From positions 17,013 through 81,012 of the forward strand of contig CACGAC010000004.1 in assembly GCA_902571015.1 (NCBI GenBank): 64,000 nt of DNA, written 5' to 3'. The notes under the pieces are model-generated. The model saw only the letters and a list, made by a program, of their open reading frames with translations, had not been told where the DNA came from and did not search any database. Both the position numbers and the translations under genes were made by a program. Below are positions 24,897 through 32,975 of this stretch, in pieces. Position 1 is the first letter of the stretch. Each line of letters starts with the position of its first letter. The DNA is from an uncultured Pelagibacteraceae bacterium. GTDB taxonomy: Bacteria; Pseudomonadota; Alphaproteobacteria; Pelagibacterales; Pelagibacteraceae.

Positions 24897-25958
24897 TTAG
24901 AAGCAAACAATATGATCAATATGAATTGGTCTTTTAATACCAAATTTTTCATTCTCCTCATGTTGGTGAATATGATGAGAGTGAACAAAAACCGGGATTA
25001 ATAAATTACTTGGTGTTTTGAGGGTATAAATAAAATTTGTACCCCTAAACTTTCTATCTATAACTTCAAACTTTAAATTACTTTGATCATCATGATGTAA
25101 GTCTTCTGGTTGAACCAAAAGTTTTACTTTTGATCCAATTGGAAAAGGTTTATTAAAATTACCAGTAATTGTTCCAAGATCTTTATTTTCTAAGCTCTTA
25201 GGACTCGTAACCTCTGCAGGAATAAGAATGCCTCTATTTAAAAAATTAACTACCTCTATTGAGTTGGGTAAATGATAAACATTATATGGATCGTCAAATT
25301 GTTTGAGTTCCTGATTTAAAATAATTCCACATTTTGATCCTAAATAAAATGCTTCATAAGAGTCATGAGTTACAATTATTGTTGAAATTTTTAATTTATT
25401 AAGAATTTTTTTTAGTCTAACTTGAATTTCTTCTTTAAAACTTTGATCTACATTTGATAAAGGCTCATCTAACAATAATAAATCTGGTTGAGTCATTAAA
25501 GATCTTGCTAATGAAGCTCGTTGTGCTTCGCCAGCACTTATCTCATGTGGGTATTTGTTGAGAATATGAGATATATCTAATAAATCGATAATCTCTTTTA
25601 CATCAATTTTTTTTTCAATTTTTTCTTTATTTTTCTCTGAACCTAATAAAATATTTTTTTGAACGTCATAATGTGGAAATAAACTATTATCTTGAAAAGC
25701 GAGAGATACATTTCTATTTTCAGGTTCAATATTAATTTTTTCTGATGAAAGAACTTTTCCATTTAATTCTATTAAACCTTTTTTTATTCTTTCTAAGCCA
25801 GCGATCGTTCTAAGTATGGTAGTTTTTCCAATACCAGATGGGCCCAAAAGGCAAATTACATCACCTTCATTCTCAATTGAAAAAGAAACATTTTTAACTT
25901 TAGTTTTTCCATCAATATTAAAATCAACATTTTTTATTTCAAAAAAATTTTTACTCAT
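24897..25958 (-). CDS. fbpC: Ferric iron ABC transporter ATPase FbpC
   Basis: 353 aa. Walker A GPSGIGKTT near residue 36, signature variant ISAGEAQRASLARSL near 141, Walker B LLLLDEPLSNVD near 161, switch VTHDSYEA near 197. A C-terminal TOBE domain follows (residues 250-350) and it ends in His-rich HSHHIHQHEENE, possibly a metal-responsive segment. It powers the FbpB permease, whose gene overlaps by 8 nt. The signature Ser-Ala-Gly-Glu replaces the common Ser-Gly-Gly-Gln, as in other iron and sulfate importers. Confidence 0.92.
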   Translation of the reverse strand: MSKNFFEIKNVDFNIDGKTKVKNVSFSIENEGDVICLLGPSGIGKTTILRTIAGLERIKKGLIELNGKVLSSEKINIEPENRNVSLAFQDNSLFPHYDVQKNILLGSEKNKEKIEKKIDVKEIIDLLDISHILNKYPHEISAGEAQRASLARSLMTQPDLLLLDEPLSNVDQSFKEEIQVRLKKILNKLKISTIIVTHDSYEAFYLGSKCGIILNQELKQFDDPYNVYHLPNSIEVVNFLNRGILIPAEVTSPKSLENKDLGTITGNFNKPFPIGSKVKLLVQPEDLHHDDQSNLKFEVIDRKFRGTNFIYTLKTPSNLLIPVFVHSHHIHQHEENEKFGIKRPIHIDHIVCF

Positions 25959-27570
25959 TATTATCTCTTAATATATATTTAGATGTAATTATAATGAAAG
26001 AAGTTGCAATTAAAATTAAAAATAATGATGGGACTGCAGCAGCCTCTAATAAATCTTCGGATGCGGATATATAAGCTGTAGTTGCAAAAGTCTCAAAATT
26101 AAAAGGTCTCAAGATTAAAGTAATAGGTAATTCCCTTATAATCTCTAAAGAAATCAATATACAAACAAATAATAAAGAGTTTCTCAAGAAGGGTATATGA
26201 ATATTCATAAATGTTTTTCGTTTTGAATAACCTAGTAAATAAGAACTTTCATCGACTGATATATTAATTTTTTCATATCCAGATTTAATTCCATTAAAGG
26301 CCAAAGAATAAAATCTCACAAAATACACGAGAACTAATCCTAAAATAGAGCCAATAAATATTTTCTTGATAGAAAATAATCCTAGATTTTTAACAACACT
26401 CTCGTCGAACCAAGCTATAAAAGTTATAAATGCAACTGCTAAAATTACACCAGGTATTGCATATCCCGAAATTGATAAAGTTGATAAAATATTTAAAGTT
26501 TTATTTTTTGTAACTCTATTTCCATAGTTTGAGATTAAAGAAAACATTATCAATACAAAGCTTGATAAAATAACTAAATAAAGTGTATTACCCAAAAGAT
26601 TAATAATTTGTAGATCAAATAAATTTTCTGGAAATTTAATTGTCCAATAAAACATTTGACTTAAAGGAAATAAAAAACTTAAAAAGAAAACAAGAAAACA
26701 AAAAAGGAAAGCAGCTATTGATTTGGTTCCCTTAAGTTGTAACTTCTGTTTTTGTTTAAAACCTCCTTTTGAATTAAAGTGATATTTCGCCTTATTTCTT
26801 GATAAATTTTCTAATATAAACAAGGCAAATATGAACAATAATAAGAAGAATGATAACTGGTTTGCAAAAGCAAGGTCATCAAATGTTATCCATGAATTAT
26901 ATATTCCTGTAGTGAGTGTATTTATTGAAAAAAAATCTACTGCCCCAAATTCTGCTAGTGTTTCCATTGCGACCAAAGATAAGCCTGCAACTATTGCCGG
27001 TCGTGCTGCAGGAAGAATAATTGAATATAATGTTTTAAAATTTGTAAAACCCAAGTTTTTACCTAGGTCAATGAAGTTTTGTGATTGATATAAAAACGAA
27101 GCTCTAGCTAAAATATATACGTATGCAAATAATGAAAAAGAAAGAGATAGTATGACTCCAATCATTCCATCAAATTTTGGAATATATAAATTATAATTTT
27201 TATCTCCAAAAAAGTTTTTTAAGATAGAATATGCTGTACCGTAATTTTCAAAAAAGGCTGTTAATGAATAAGCATAAATATATGGAGGAACTGCAAATGA
27301 TAGTATCAATGCCCATTTAAAAAAATTACTTAATGGAAATTCATAAAAAGATACCAAGTATGCAGTTCCAGTTCCAATCAAAAAAGTTAATAATAGAACA
27401 CTTATCAATAAAATTATGGAGTTAGAAATATACTCAAATAAAAAAGTATCTTTTAAAATTTCATAGTAATTTGATGTGGATTCAAAAAAACTTAAAAATA
27501 CAGTTAGAATTGGAATAATAACAAAAATAGAAATTAAAAGAGAGGATATATACCAAAAATTTATTCTCAT
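25951..27570 (-). CDS. fbpB: Ferric iron ABC transporter permease FbpB
   Basis: 539 aa with about 12 helices in two fused permease halves. Each half has its coupling loop: DLGKNLGFTNFKTLYSIILPAARPAI near residue 170-195 and DESSYLLGYSKRKTFMNIHIPFLR near 440-460, both of the EAA type. The MetE-LAEFGAVDFF stretch after loop 1 is typical of FbpB/AfuB. It moves Fe3+ from FbpA into the cell. A hairpin and a small Cys-rich ORF separate it from fbpA. Confidence 0.94.
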   Translation of the reverse strand: MRINFWYISSLLISIFVIIPILTVFLSFFESTSNYYEILKDTFLFEYISNSIILLISVLLLTFLIGTGTAYLVSFYEFPLSNFFKWALILSFAVPPYIYAYSLTAFFENYGTAYSILKNFFGDKNYNLYIPKFDGMIGVILSLSFSLFAYVYILARASFLYQSQNFIDLGKNLGFTNFKTLYSIILPAARPAIVAGLSLVAMETLAEFGAVDFFSINTLTTGIYNSWITFDDLAFANQLSFFLLLFIFALFILENLSRNKAKYHFNSKGGFKQKQKLQLKGTKSIAAFLFCFLVFFLSFLFPLSQMFYWTIKFPENLFDLQIINLLGNTLYLVILSSFVLIMFSLISNYGNRVTKNKTLNILSTLSISGYAIPGVILAVAFITFIAWFDESVVKNLGLFSIKKIFIGSILGLVLVYFVRFYSLAFNGIKSGYEKINISVDESSYLLGYSKRKTFMNIHIPFLRNSLLFVCILISLEIIRELPITLILRPFNFETFATTAYISASEDLLEAAAVPSLFLILIATSFIIITSKYILRDNNE

Positions 27571-27606
27571 AATTTATATTCCGCCTTATAAATATGGAAA
27601 GTATTT

Positions 27607-27635
27607 GTGTCCACACTTTAAAAAAGCGTGGACAC
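27607..27635 (-). other. Intra-operon stem-loop between fbpA and fbpB
   Basis: GTGTCCAC (27607-27614) pairs with GTGGACAC (27628-27635), extended by CTTT/AAAG across a one-base mismatch, with a 3-nt loop. No long U-run follows on the minus strand. Such a stem between a binding-protein gene and its permease usually lowers permease expression by partial termination or by protecting the 5' message. Confidence 0.6.
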
Positions 27636-27646
27636 CCAGAAAAAAA

Positions 27647-27820
27647 TCAAAAATCAAATACTTTTAGGATATGCGGAACCTCCCTAGTTTTAATTTCTGA
27701 AATTTTTCTATCATTTATTCTTTTATCGATTTTTTTACATTCAAAATAACATGGAGTGCATCCCTTAGAGGATTTATTAAAATCAATATCCGAAATAAAT
27801 TTCTTTTTATTTTTCACCAT
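27647..27820 (-). CDS. 57-aa Cys-cluster mini-protein in the iron operon
   Basis: Missed by the track. ATG at 27820 is 1 nt after the fbpA stop, and the ORF ends before the hairpin. The sequence is basic and soluble with KGCTPCYFECKK at residues 20-30, three Cys in a CxxCxxxC pattern, close to a metal or Fe-S ligand cluster but lacking a fourth Cys. Placed between the Fe3+ binding protein and its permease, a metal role is plausible. I recognise no family. Confidence 0.6.
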   Translation of the reverse strand: MVKNKKKFISDIDFNKSSKGCTPCYFECKKIDKRINDRKISEIKTREVPHILKVFDF

Positions 27821-27821
27821 T

Positions 27822-28850
27822 TTATTTCCAGCCGGCAGCTGTCATTACTTCTAACGCATCTGCTTGTTTAGCTCCATAACTAGAAACTTTTGTTTTAAGA
27901 TCTTGTTTAAAATCTAAACCAATATTGTTTACCACTAATGGATTTGCTGAGACATTATCAATCATTGGAAACTCAAAGGTATTATTTACAAAATGTTCTT
28001 GAGACTCTGGTGTTAATAAAAACTCTACAAGTTTAATGGCATTAGTTTTATTAGGAGCATTTTTTACTAATGCTGCACAACTAATATTCATATGAGTTCC
28101 TCTATCACCTTGATTAGGAAAAAAAGCTTTAACTTTTTTTGCAGCTTCTTGTTGTTCGGGACCCTTTTTACCAGACAACATTAATGCAAGATAGTAAGTG
28201 TTAGCTACGGCAATGTCAGCTTCGCCAGCTGCAACTGCCATTATTTGTGCTCTATCATTTCCTTTAGGCATCCTAGCCATATTAGACACAACTCCTTTCG
28301 CCCATTCAGCTGTTGCTTTTTTTCCATTATTTTTAACTAATGAAGCTACAAGTGATTTATTATAGATATTGTTGGATGCTCTTATAACTAGTCTACCTTT
28401 CCATTTTGGATCAGCTAGACTTTCGTAAGTTAAACCAGATAGCTCAGCTCCAGAAACTCTTTCAGGTGAATAATAAACTATTCTTGCTCTTTTTGCGATT
28501 CCGGTCCAATGGCTTGTTCTAAAATTTGCTGGCACTACTGCTTTAATAGCTGCAGATGTTAAACCAGATTGAGTCATTCCCTTTGATTTAAATACTCCAC
28601 ATCTTCCTGCGTCAGCAGTAATGTAAAGGTCTGCGGAAGAGTCGACACCCTCTTCTATCATTCTTTTTTCAAGTGCGCCTGCCTTACCATTTATCAAGTT
28701 AACCTTAATTCCTGTTTTATTTGTAAACTTGTTATAAAGTTCAGCGTCAGCCTTATAATGTCTTGCGTTAAAAACATTTACTTCATTTGCCATCACAACT
28801 GATGATGTAAATAAAGATGCTATCAATGCAAAAATTGATATTTTTCTCAT
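27822..28850 (-). CDS. fbpA: Ferric iron substrate-binding protein FbpA
   Basis: 342 aa from the second Met. The signal peptide is MRKISIFALIASLFTSSVVMA, followed by NEVNVFNARHYKAD, the family's first strand with the iron-binding region. ADLYITADAGRC near residue 75 and the AVANTYYLALM stretch near 215 with the Tyr pair that ligates Fe3+ are present. The track start at 28871 adds MRKNGEI before the signal; the ATG at 28850 has a GGAGAA site 5-10 nt upstream and is preferred. Fur-type boxes lie just upstream. It collects Fe3+ in the periplasm for FbpB and FbpC. Confidence 0.94.
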   Translation of the reverse strand: MRKISIFALIASLFTSSVVMANEVNVFNARHYKADAELYNKFTNKTGIKVNLINGKAGALEKRMIEEGVDSSADLYITADAGRCGVFKSKGMTQSGLTSAAIKAVVPANFRTSHWTGIAKRARIVYYSPERVSGAELSGLTYESLADPKWKGRLVIRASNNIYNKSLVASLVKNNGKKATAEWAKGVVSNMARMPKGNDRAQIMAVAAGEADIAVANTYYLALMLSGKKGPEQQEAAKKVKAFFPNQGDRGTHMNISCAALVKNAPNKTNAIKLVEFLLTPESQEHFVNNTFEFPMIDNVSANPLVVNNIGLDFKQDLKTKVSSYGAKQADALEVMTAAGWK

Positions 28851-28879
28851 TATTTCTCCATTCTTCCGCATGATTTAAT

Positions 28880-28916
28880 TGAGAATGAGAACTATTCTCA
28901 TTGAGAATGATTATCA
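28880..28916. promoter_or_regulatory. Overlapping Fur-type iron boxes upstream of fbpA
   Basis: ATTCTCATTGAGAAT (28894-28908) is a perfect 7-1-7 palindrome, and TGAGAATGATTATCA (28902-28916) is a second 7-1-7 element one base away from the classic Fur core. A further GAGAAT half-site lies at 28881. Overlapping 7-1-7 units are the normal form of a strong Fur box. It should switch the fbpABC operon off when iron is plentiful. Confidence 0.82.
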
Positions 28917-28939
28917 ATCGCAAAGATGTCGCAGGCTAT

Positions 28940-29830
28940 CTAAGACTTCCAGTCGCCTATTTTGCTGAATAAAAAGTTCCTAAAAGCCTGAACTCTGGCT
29001 GTGTTTTTTAAAGATTGCGGATAAACAAAGTGAGCTTCCGTAATCGGTCCCTCTGATTTTGGAAGGACTTTGATTATATTTCTTGAATTACTTACAAGAT
29101 ATTCTGGTAATGCAGCTAAACCAACGCCAGCCTCTACTGCTAAAAGGAGTCCCATTACGCTATTTACCTTCATAATCGGCTTTCGCTTTTTACCATCATG
29201 CATTCCTAATTTTAACGCCCAATCTGGATTATAAACTGGTGATGGAGCCCCTTTTCCAAAAGATATAAATTTATGTTTATTTAAATCACCCAGTGTCTTT
29301 GGCATACCGTATTTCTCTAAATACTTATTAGAACCGTATATAAAGTATTTAAGATCAATTAATTTTTTTTGAATATAATTTAGTTGTTTTGGTCTTCTCA
29401 TAAAAATGCCAATATCAGCTTGTCTGGTGCTTAAATCTAGCTCTTTGTCCTCAAAAATAAGTTCTATTTCTACTTCAGGGTTTAGACGCATAAATTCTTC
29501 AATTCTTGGTGTTAACCAATGTGTACCAAAACTTCTAACTGTTGTAATTGTTAATTTGCCAGTGGGTTTATTTTTTTGATCTCCTAGTGAAGTTTCCACT
29601 TCTTTAAGTTTGCTTATAACTTCGTGTGCAGTTTTAAATACATACTCTCCATTTTCGGTTAGCGTAAGACCTCTTGCGTGTCTTTCAAATAATTGAACTT
29701 TTAAATCTTGTTCCAAAGATTGAATTTGTCTACTTATTGCTGATTGACTAAGATTTAAATTAACAGTGGCATTAGTAAAACTTCCTGCTTCTGCAACTGC
29801 ATGAAAAATTTTAAGTTTATCCCAGTCCAT
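28940..29830 (-). CDS. LysR-type transcriptional regulator
   Basis: 296 aa, typical LysR length. The N-terminal helix-turn-helix is DKLKIFHAVAEAGSFTNATVNLNLSQSAISRQIQSLE. The effector domain starts near residue 90 with GKLTITTVRSFGTHWL. Its start overlaps the stop of the acuI-like gene by one base, so it is in the folE-acuI operon and likely regulates this or a nearby unit; the effector may be an acrylate or 3-hydroxypropionate-type metabolite (inference from context). Confidence 0.92.
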   Translation of the reverse strand: MDWDKLKIFHAVAEAGSFTNATVNLNLSQSAISRQIQSLEQDLKVQLFERHARGLTLTENGEYVFKTAHEVISKLKEVETSLGDQKNKPTGKLTITTVRSFGTHWLTPRIEEFMRLNPEVEIELIFEDKELDLSTRQADIGIFMRRPKQLNYIQKKLIDLKYFIYGSNKYLEKYGMPKTLGDLNKHKFISFGKGAPSPVYNPDWALKLGMHDGKKRKPIMKVNSVMGLLLAVEAGVGLAALPEYLVSNSRNIIKVLPKSEGPITEAHFVYPQSLKNTARVQAFRNFLFSKIGDWKS

Positions 29831-30831
29831 TATTTATTTAAATCAACTAAAACTCTTCCAGAAATTTCACCGTTTAATATTTTAGGATAAGTTTCAATTA
29901 ACTCCTCCAAGCTAACAGTTTGAATAGATTTTTCTATTAAGTTGAAATCGATTAATTTTGCAGCCTCTCCCCAAATAAATTCTCTTCTTTTGATGCTACA
30001 ATTAGCTGAGTCCATTCCCCAAAGTTTTATTCCTCGTAACATGAAAGGAATTACATTAGTATTTAATTCATTTGTACTTGCATTACCACATACTGCAACA
30101 ATCCCATTTGAATTAGTTTGAACAATTGCATTAGCTAAAATTTTACCACCGACGGTGTCGACTACCCCATCCCATAAACCTTTGTCTATAAGTTTTGGAT
30201 CTTTATCAAATTCAGCACGATTTATAACGCTTTTAGCACCTAATGATTTTAAATAATGCGCTTTAGAATCTTTTCCTGTTACTGCAGTAACGTTGTATCC
30301 CATTTTATTGAGTATCATAACTGCAATGCTTCCTACTCCACCAGTTGCACCTGTAACTAAAACATCATTTACTTTTGCACCAAGTAATATTTCTTCTCGG
30401 GCTTTTATTGCAAATGCTGCCATTAAAGATGTAAAACCCGCAGTCCCTAAAATCATTGCTTGTTTAGTTGTTAAATCAACTGGTTTTTTTACTAAGAATT
30501 CTCCGTTAACTTTTGCTATTTGAGAATATCCACCATAAAAGATTTCGCCGACTCTAAACCCAGTTAAAATTACCTCATCACCTGATTTAAATTTTGAATT
30601 ATCACTTTCTAAAACAGTTCCTGAAAAATCTATGCCTGGGATATGGGGGAACTCTTTTACTAACCTACCACCATTTTTTAAAATCATTCCATCTTTAAAA
30701 TTAAGATCTGAATAATCAACTTTGATTGTTACATTACCATGTTTTAAAAAACTTTTGTCTAATGATTTTACTTCTCTTGTAAAGTTGTCACCCTCTTGAT
30801 TTAAAACTAATGCTTTAAATTGGTCTGACAC
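29830..30831 (-). CDS. acuI: Acryloyl-CoA reductase AcuI-like (MDR family)
   Basis: 333 aa, GTG start. KVDYSDLNFKDGMILKNGGRL near residue 38 and HIPGIDFSGTV near 64 are characteristic of the AcuI/YhdH subgroup, and VLVTGATGGVGSIAV near 150 is the NADPH-binding loop. It has no zinc ligands. AcuI reduces acryloyl-CoA to propionyl-CoA, detoxifying acrylate formed from DMSP. It begins 2 nt after the folE stop. YhdH-type oxidoreductases of other substrates are the alternative. Confidence 0.85.
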   Translation of the reverse strand: MSDQFKALVLNQEGDNFTREVKSLDKSFLKHGNVTIKVDYSDLNFKDGMILKNGGRLVKEFPHIPGIDFSGTVLESDNSKFKSGDEVILTGFRVGEIFYGGYSQIAKVNGEFLVKKPVDLTTKQAMILGTAGFTSLMAAFAIKAREEILLGAKVNDVLVTGATGGVGSIAVMILNKMGYNVTAVTGKDSKAHYLKSLGAKSVINRAEFDKDPKLIDKGLWDGVVDTVGGKILANAIVQTNSNGIVAVCGNASTNELNTNVIPFMLRGIKLWGMDSANCSIKRREFIWGEAAKLIDFNLIEKSIQTVSLEELIETYPKILNGEISGRVLVDLNK

Positions 30832-30833
30832 TT

Positions 30834-31448
30834 TTAATCTTTTGAATTACTTATTAACCTTAAATATCTATTTTGATAACTTAAATCTTCTTTGAATTGA
30901 CCTAAATAATAATTTGTGACTGTTGTAGCTTGTTCCTTTTTAATCCCTCTCATAGTCATACATTGATGAGTTGAGTCTATTGTAACAGCTACACCTTTTG
31001 CATCTAAAGATTGCATTAGTGTATTCGCAATCTGCATAGTTAATCTTTCCTGGGTTTGTAATCTTTTAGAAAAAACCTCAACAACTCTTGCTAATTTACT
31101 TAATCCAACAACTCTTTCGTTAGGTATGTAAGCTACATGAGCTTTACCAATTATTGGTGCCATATGATGTTCGCAATGACTTTGAACTGAGATATTTTTT
31201 TGAATAACCATGTCATCATACCCATCCACATCACCAAAGGTTTTATCTAAAACTTGAATAGGATCTTCCTTATAACCTTTAAAATACTCCTTAAATGCTT
31301 TAACAACTCTTTTTGGAGTTTCTAATAATCCCTCTCGATTAGGATCTTCACCCATCCAAGACAAAATAGTTTTAAAAGCCTCTTCTGCTTCTTTGTCAGA
31401 GATCTTCTTAGAATTTTGATTATTATCAATGTTTTTAACTAACTTCAT
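30834..31448 (-). CDS. folE: GTP cyclohydrolase I
   Basis: 204 aa. The zinc site Cys-Glu-His-His (SHCEHHMAPIIGKAHVAYIP) is near residue 92 and the third ligand Cys lies in STHQCMTMRGIKK near residue 163. It turns GTP into dihydroneopterin triphosphate, the first step of folate synthesis, which matters here because most of the window's demethylases use THF. It leads the folE-acuI-lysR operon. A run of seven C directly precedes the ATG and no Shine-Dalgarno is seen. Confidence 0.96.
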   Translation of the reverse strand: MKLVKNIDNNQNSKKISDKEAEEAFKTILSWMGEDPNREGLLETPKRVVKAFKEYFKGYKEDPIQVLDKTFGDVDGYDDMVIQKNISVQSHCEHHMAPIIGKAHVAYIPNERVVGLSKLARVVEVFSKRLQTQERLTMQIANTLMQSLDAKGVAVTIDSTHQCMTMRGIKKEQATTVTNYYLGQFKEDLSYQNRYLRLISNSKD

Positions 31449-31524
31449 GGGGGGGTTTATACATATAAATGCGCATTTTTAAAATATTTAATATATCTTT
31501 ATATGTGCTACATAATCACCGAAT

Positions 31525-31992
31525 ATGTTCAAAAAAAGAGAAAATGTGGTTGAAATTGAAGAAGGAAATCTTCTTTCACCTAAATTTGATAATGATGGTT
31601 TAATACCTGTCATTACAATGTGCTCTCAAACAAAAGAAATTTTAATGCATGGTTATATGAACGTTGAGGCATTAAAAAAAACAATTGAAACAAAAGAAGC
31701 TCACTATTATAGCAGATCAAGAAAAGCTATCTGGCACAAAGGCAAAACTAGTGGTTTCATTCAAAAAGTAACTGAAATCAAAATTGATGATGATCAAGAC
31801 TCGGTTTGGCTTTCTGTTGATATTGGAGACGGAGCTAGTTGTCACGTCGGTTATAGATCTTGTTTTTATAGATCTATACCACTTGGACCAATTGAAAATG
31901 GTAGAGAAGTTCAGATGAAATTCACTGAAAAAGAAAAAAAATTTGACCCAGAAAAAGTTTATAAAGGTCAGCCCAATCCAACTAAAATTTAA
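31525..31992 (+). CDS. hisI: Phosphoribosyl-AMP cyclohydrolase HisI
   Basis: 155 aa. GLIPVITMCSQTKEILMHGYMN near residue 25, THYYSRSRKAIWHKG-like segment near 63 (HYYSRSRKAIWHKGKTSG) and zinc-binding SCHVGYRSCFYR near 110 give the full HisI signature. It opens the adenine ring of PR-AMP in histidine synthesis. The HisE domain is not fused here. Divergent from folE with 76 nt between; an AAATGCGCATTT palindrome lies in that space. Confidence 0.96.
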   Translation: MFKKRENVVEIEEGNLLSPKFDNDGLIPVITMCSQTKEILMHGYMNVEALKKTIETKEAHYYSRSRKAIWHKGKTSGFIQKVTEIKIDDDQDSVWLSVDIGDGASCHVGYRSCFYRSIPLGPIENGREVQMKFTEKEKKFDPEKVYKGQPNPTKI

Positions 31993-31999
31993 TATTATT

Positions 32000-32608
32000 A
32001 TGAGAGTCTTAAAACCTTTTGGCCCAAGAATTGCTGTAACTAAAATTCCTTTAAAAATTATAAATTTAGTTAATAAAGAAGTTGATCTCATTGTAAATAA
32101 CAGATCAAGATTGAAAAGAAGTGACTACTCAAAAAAGCTTGTAGGTCAAGTTAAACAAGAAATAAGATTATCAAACTCATTTGTAAACAAATATCTTTTT
32201 AAATTTATAAAAATGAATGTAAAAAAATATATAAAAAAAAGTACCAATAAAAATTTAAAAAAAATAAACTTAAAAAGTTTTTGGATAGTCAGACAATATA
32301 AAAATGAGTATAATCCAGTTCATTTTCATAGCGGTAACATTTCAGGTGTTGGTTATTTAAAAATTCCCAAAAATATTACCAAAGGTACAAAAAGACTTAA
32401 AACGAATGGAACAATAGATTTTATACATGGATCAAAATCTTTCTTAAGTAATAGTTTGTATAACCATAATCCAAAAGTTGGGGATATGATTATATTTCCG
32501 AATTACTTAATGCATACTGCTTACCCTTTTAAAAGAGATGGAGAAAGAAGATCTTTTTCATTTAATTTAGATATTGATAAAAAAACATTTGACGTTTTCA
32601 ATGGATAA
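32000..32608 (+). CDS. 2OG-Fe(II) oxygenase-like protein (PF13759-type)
   Basis: 202 aa. The track start at 31943 lies inside hisI; ATG at 32000, 8 nt after the hisI stop, is better. FWIVRQYKNEYNPVHFHSGNISGVGYLKIP near residue 95-125 supplies two of the iron His, and MHTAYPFKRDGERRSFSFN near 175-190 supplies the distal His and the 2OG-binding Arg. This layout fits the small oxygenases often seen in marine phages and SAR11. Substrate unknown: proteins, nucleic acids or amino acids are possible. It overlaps the next gene by 8 nt. Confidence 0.83.
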   Translation: MRVLKPFGPRIAVTKIPLKIINLVNKEVDLIVNNRSRLKRSDYSKKLVGQVKQEIRLSNSFVNKYLFKFIKMNVKKYIKKSTNKNLKKINLKSFWIVRQYKNEYNPVHFHSGNISGVGYLKIPKNITKGTKRLKTNGTIDFIHGSKSFLSNSLYNHNPKVGDMIIFPNYLMHTAYPFKRDGERRSFSFNLDIDKKTFDVFNG

Positions 32609-32975
32609 AATTCAAAAAAATGTACTTGGAGAAAAATTAGAGGAATGTTCTTTAGATCCTTTAACTGGTTGGTATAGAGATGGTTGTTGTAATACTGACG
32701 AAAATGATCATGGATTACATACTGTTTGTGCTAGAGTTACAACAGAATTTCTAGAGTGGTGCAAAGAGGCAGGAAATGATTTGATTACACCGCACCCAGA
32801 ATTTGGATTTCCTGGCTTAAAAGATGGAGATGGTTGGTGTGTTTGTGCAACTTGGTATGCAAAAGCAGTAGAGGCTGGAAAAGGTTGCCCAATTTATTTA
32901 AAAAAAACACATGAAAAAACTTTAGATTTGATTCCAATTGATATTTTAAAAAAATATGCAATAGATTTGTCTTAA
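32601..32975 (+). CDS. DUF2237 family protein
   Basis: 124 aa, start at the ATG of 32601 (ATGGATAA overlap with the previous stop); the track start at 32574 adds a stretch that does not belong. KNVLGEKLEECSLDPLTGWYRDGCCNTDENDHGLHTVCARVT and GDGWCVCATWYAKAVEAGKGCP are the DUF2237 pattern. The six conserved Cys (C-x18-CC..C..C..CVC) suggest a metal centre. Function unknown; it is embedded between two oxygenase genes. Confidence 0.9.
   Translation: MDKIQKNVLGEKLEECSLDPLTGWYRDGCCNTDENDHGLHTVCARVTTEFLEWCKEAGNDLITPHPEFGFPGLKDGDGWCVCATWYAKAVEAGKGCPIYLKKTHEKTLDLIPIDILKKYAIDLS

Noticed and set aside
31943-31999. Track start of the first 2OG oxygenase inside hisI
   Set aside because: It lies in the hisI gene; ATG at 32000 gives a clean start right after the stop.
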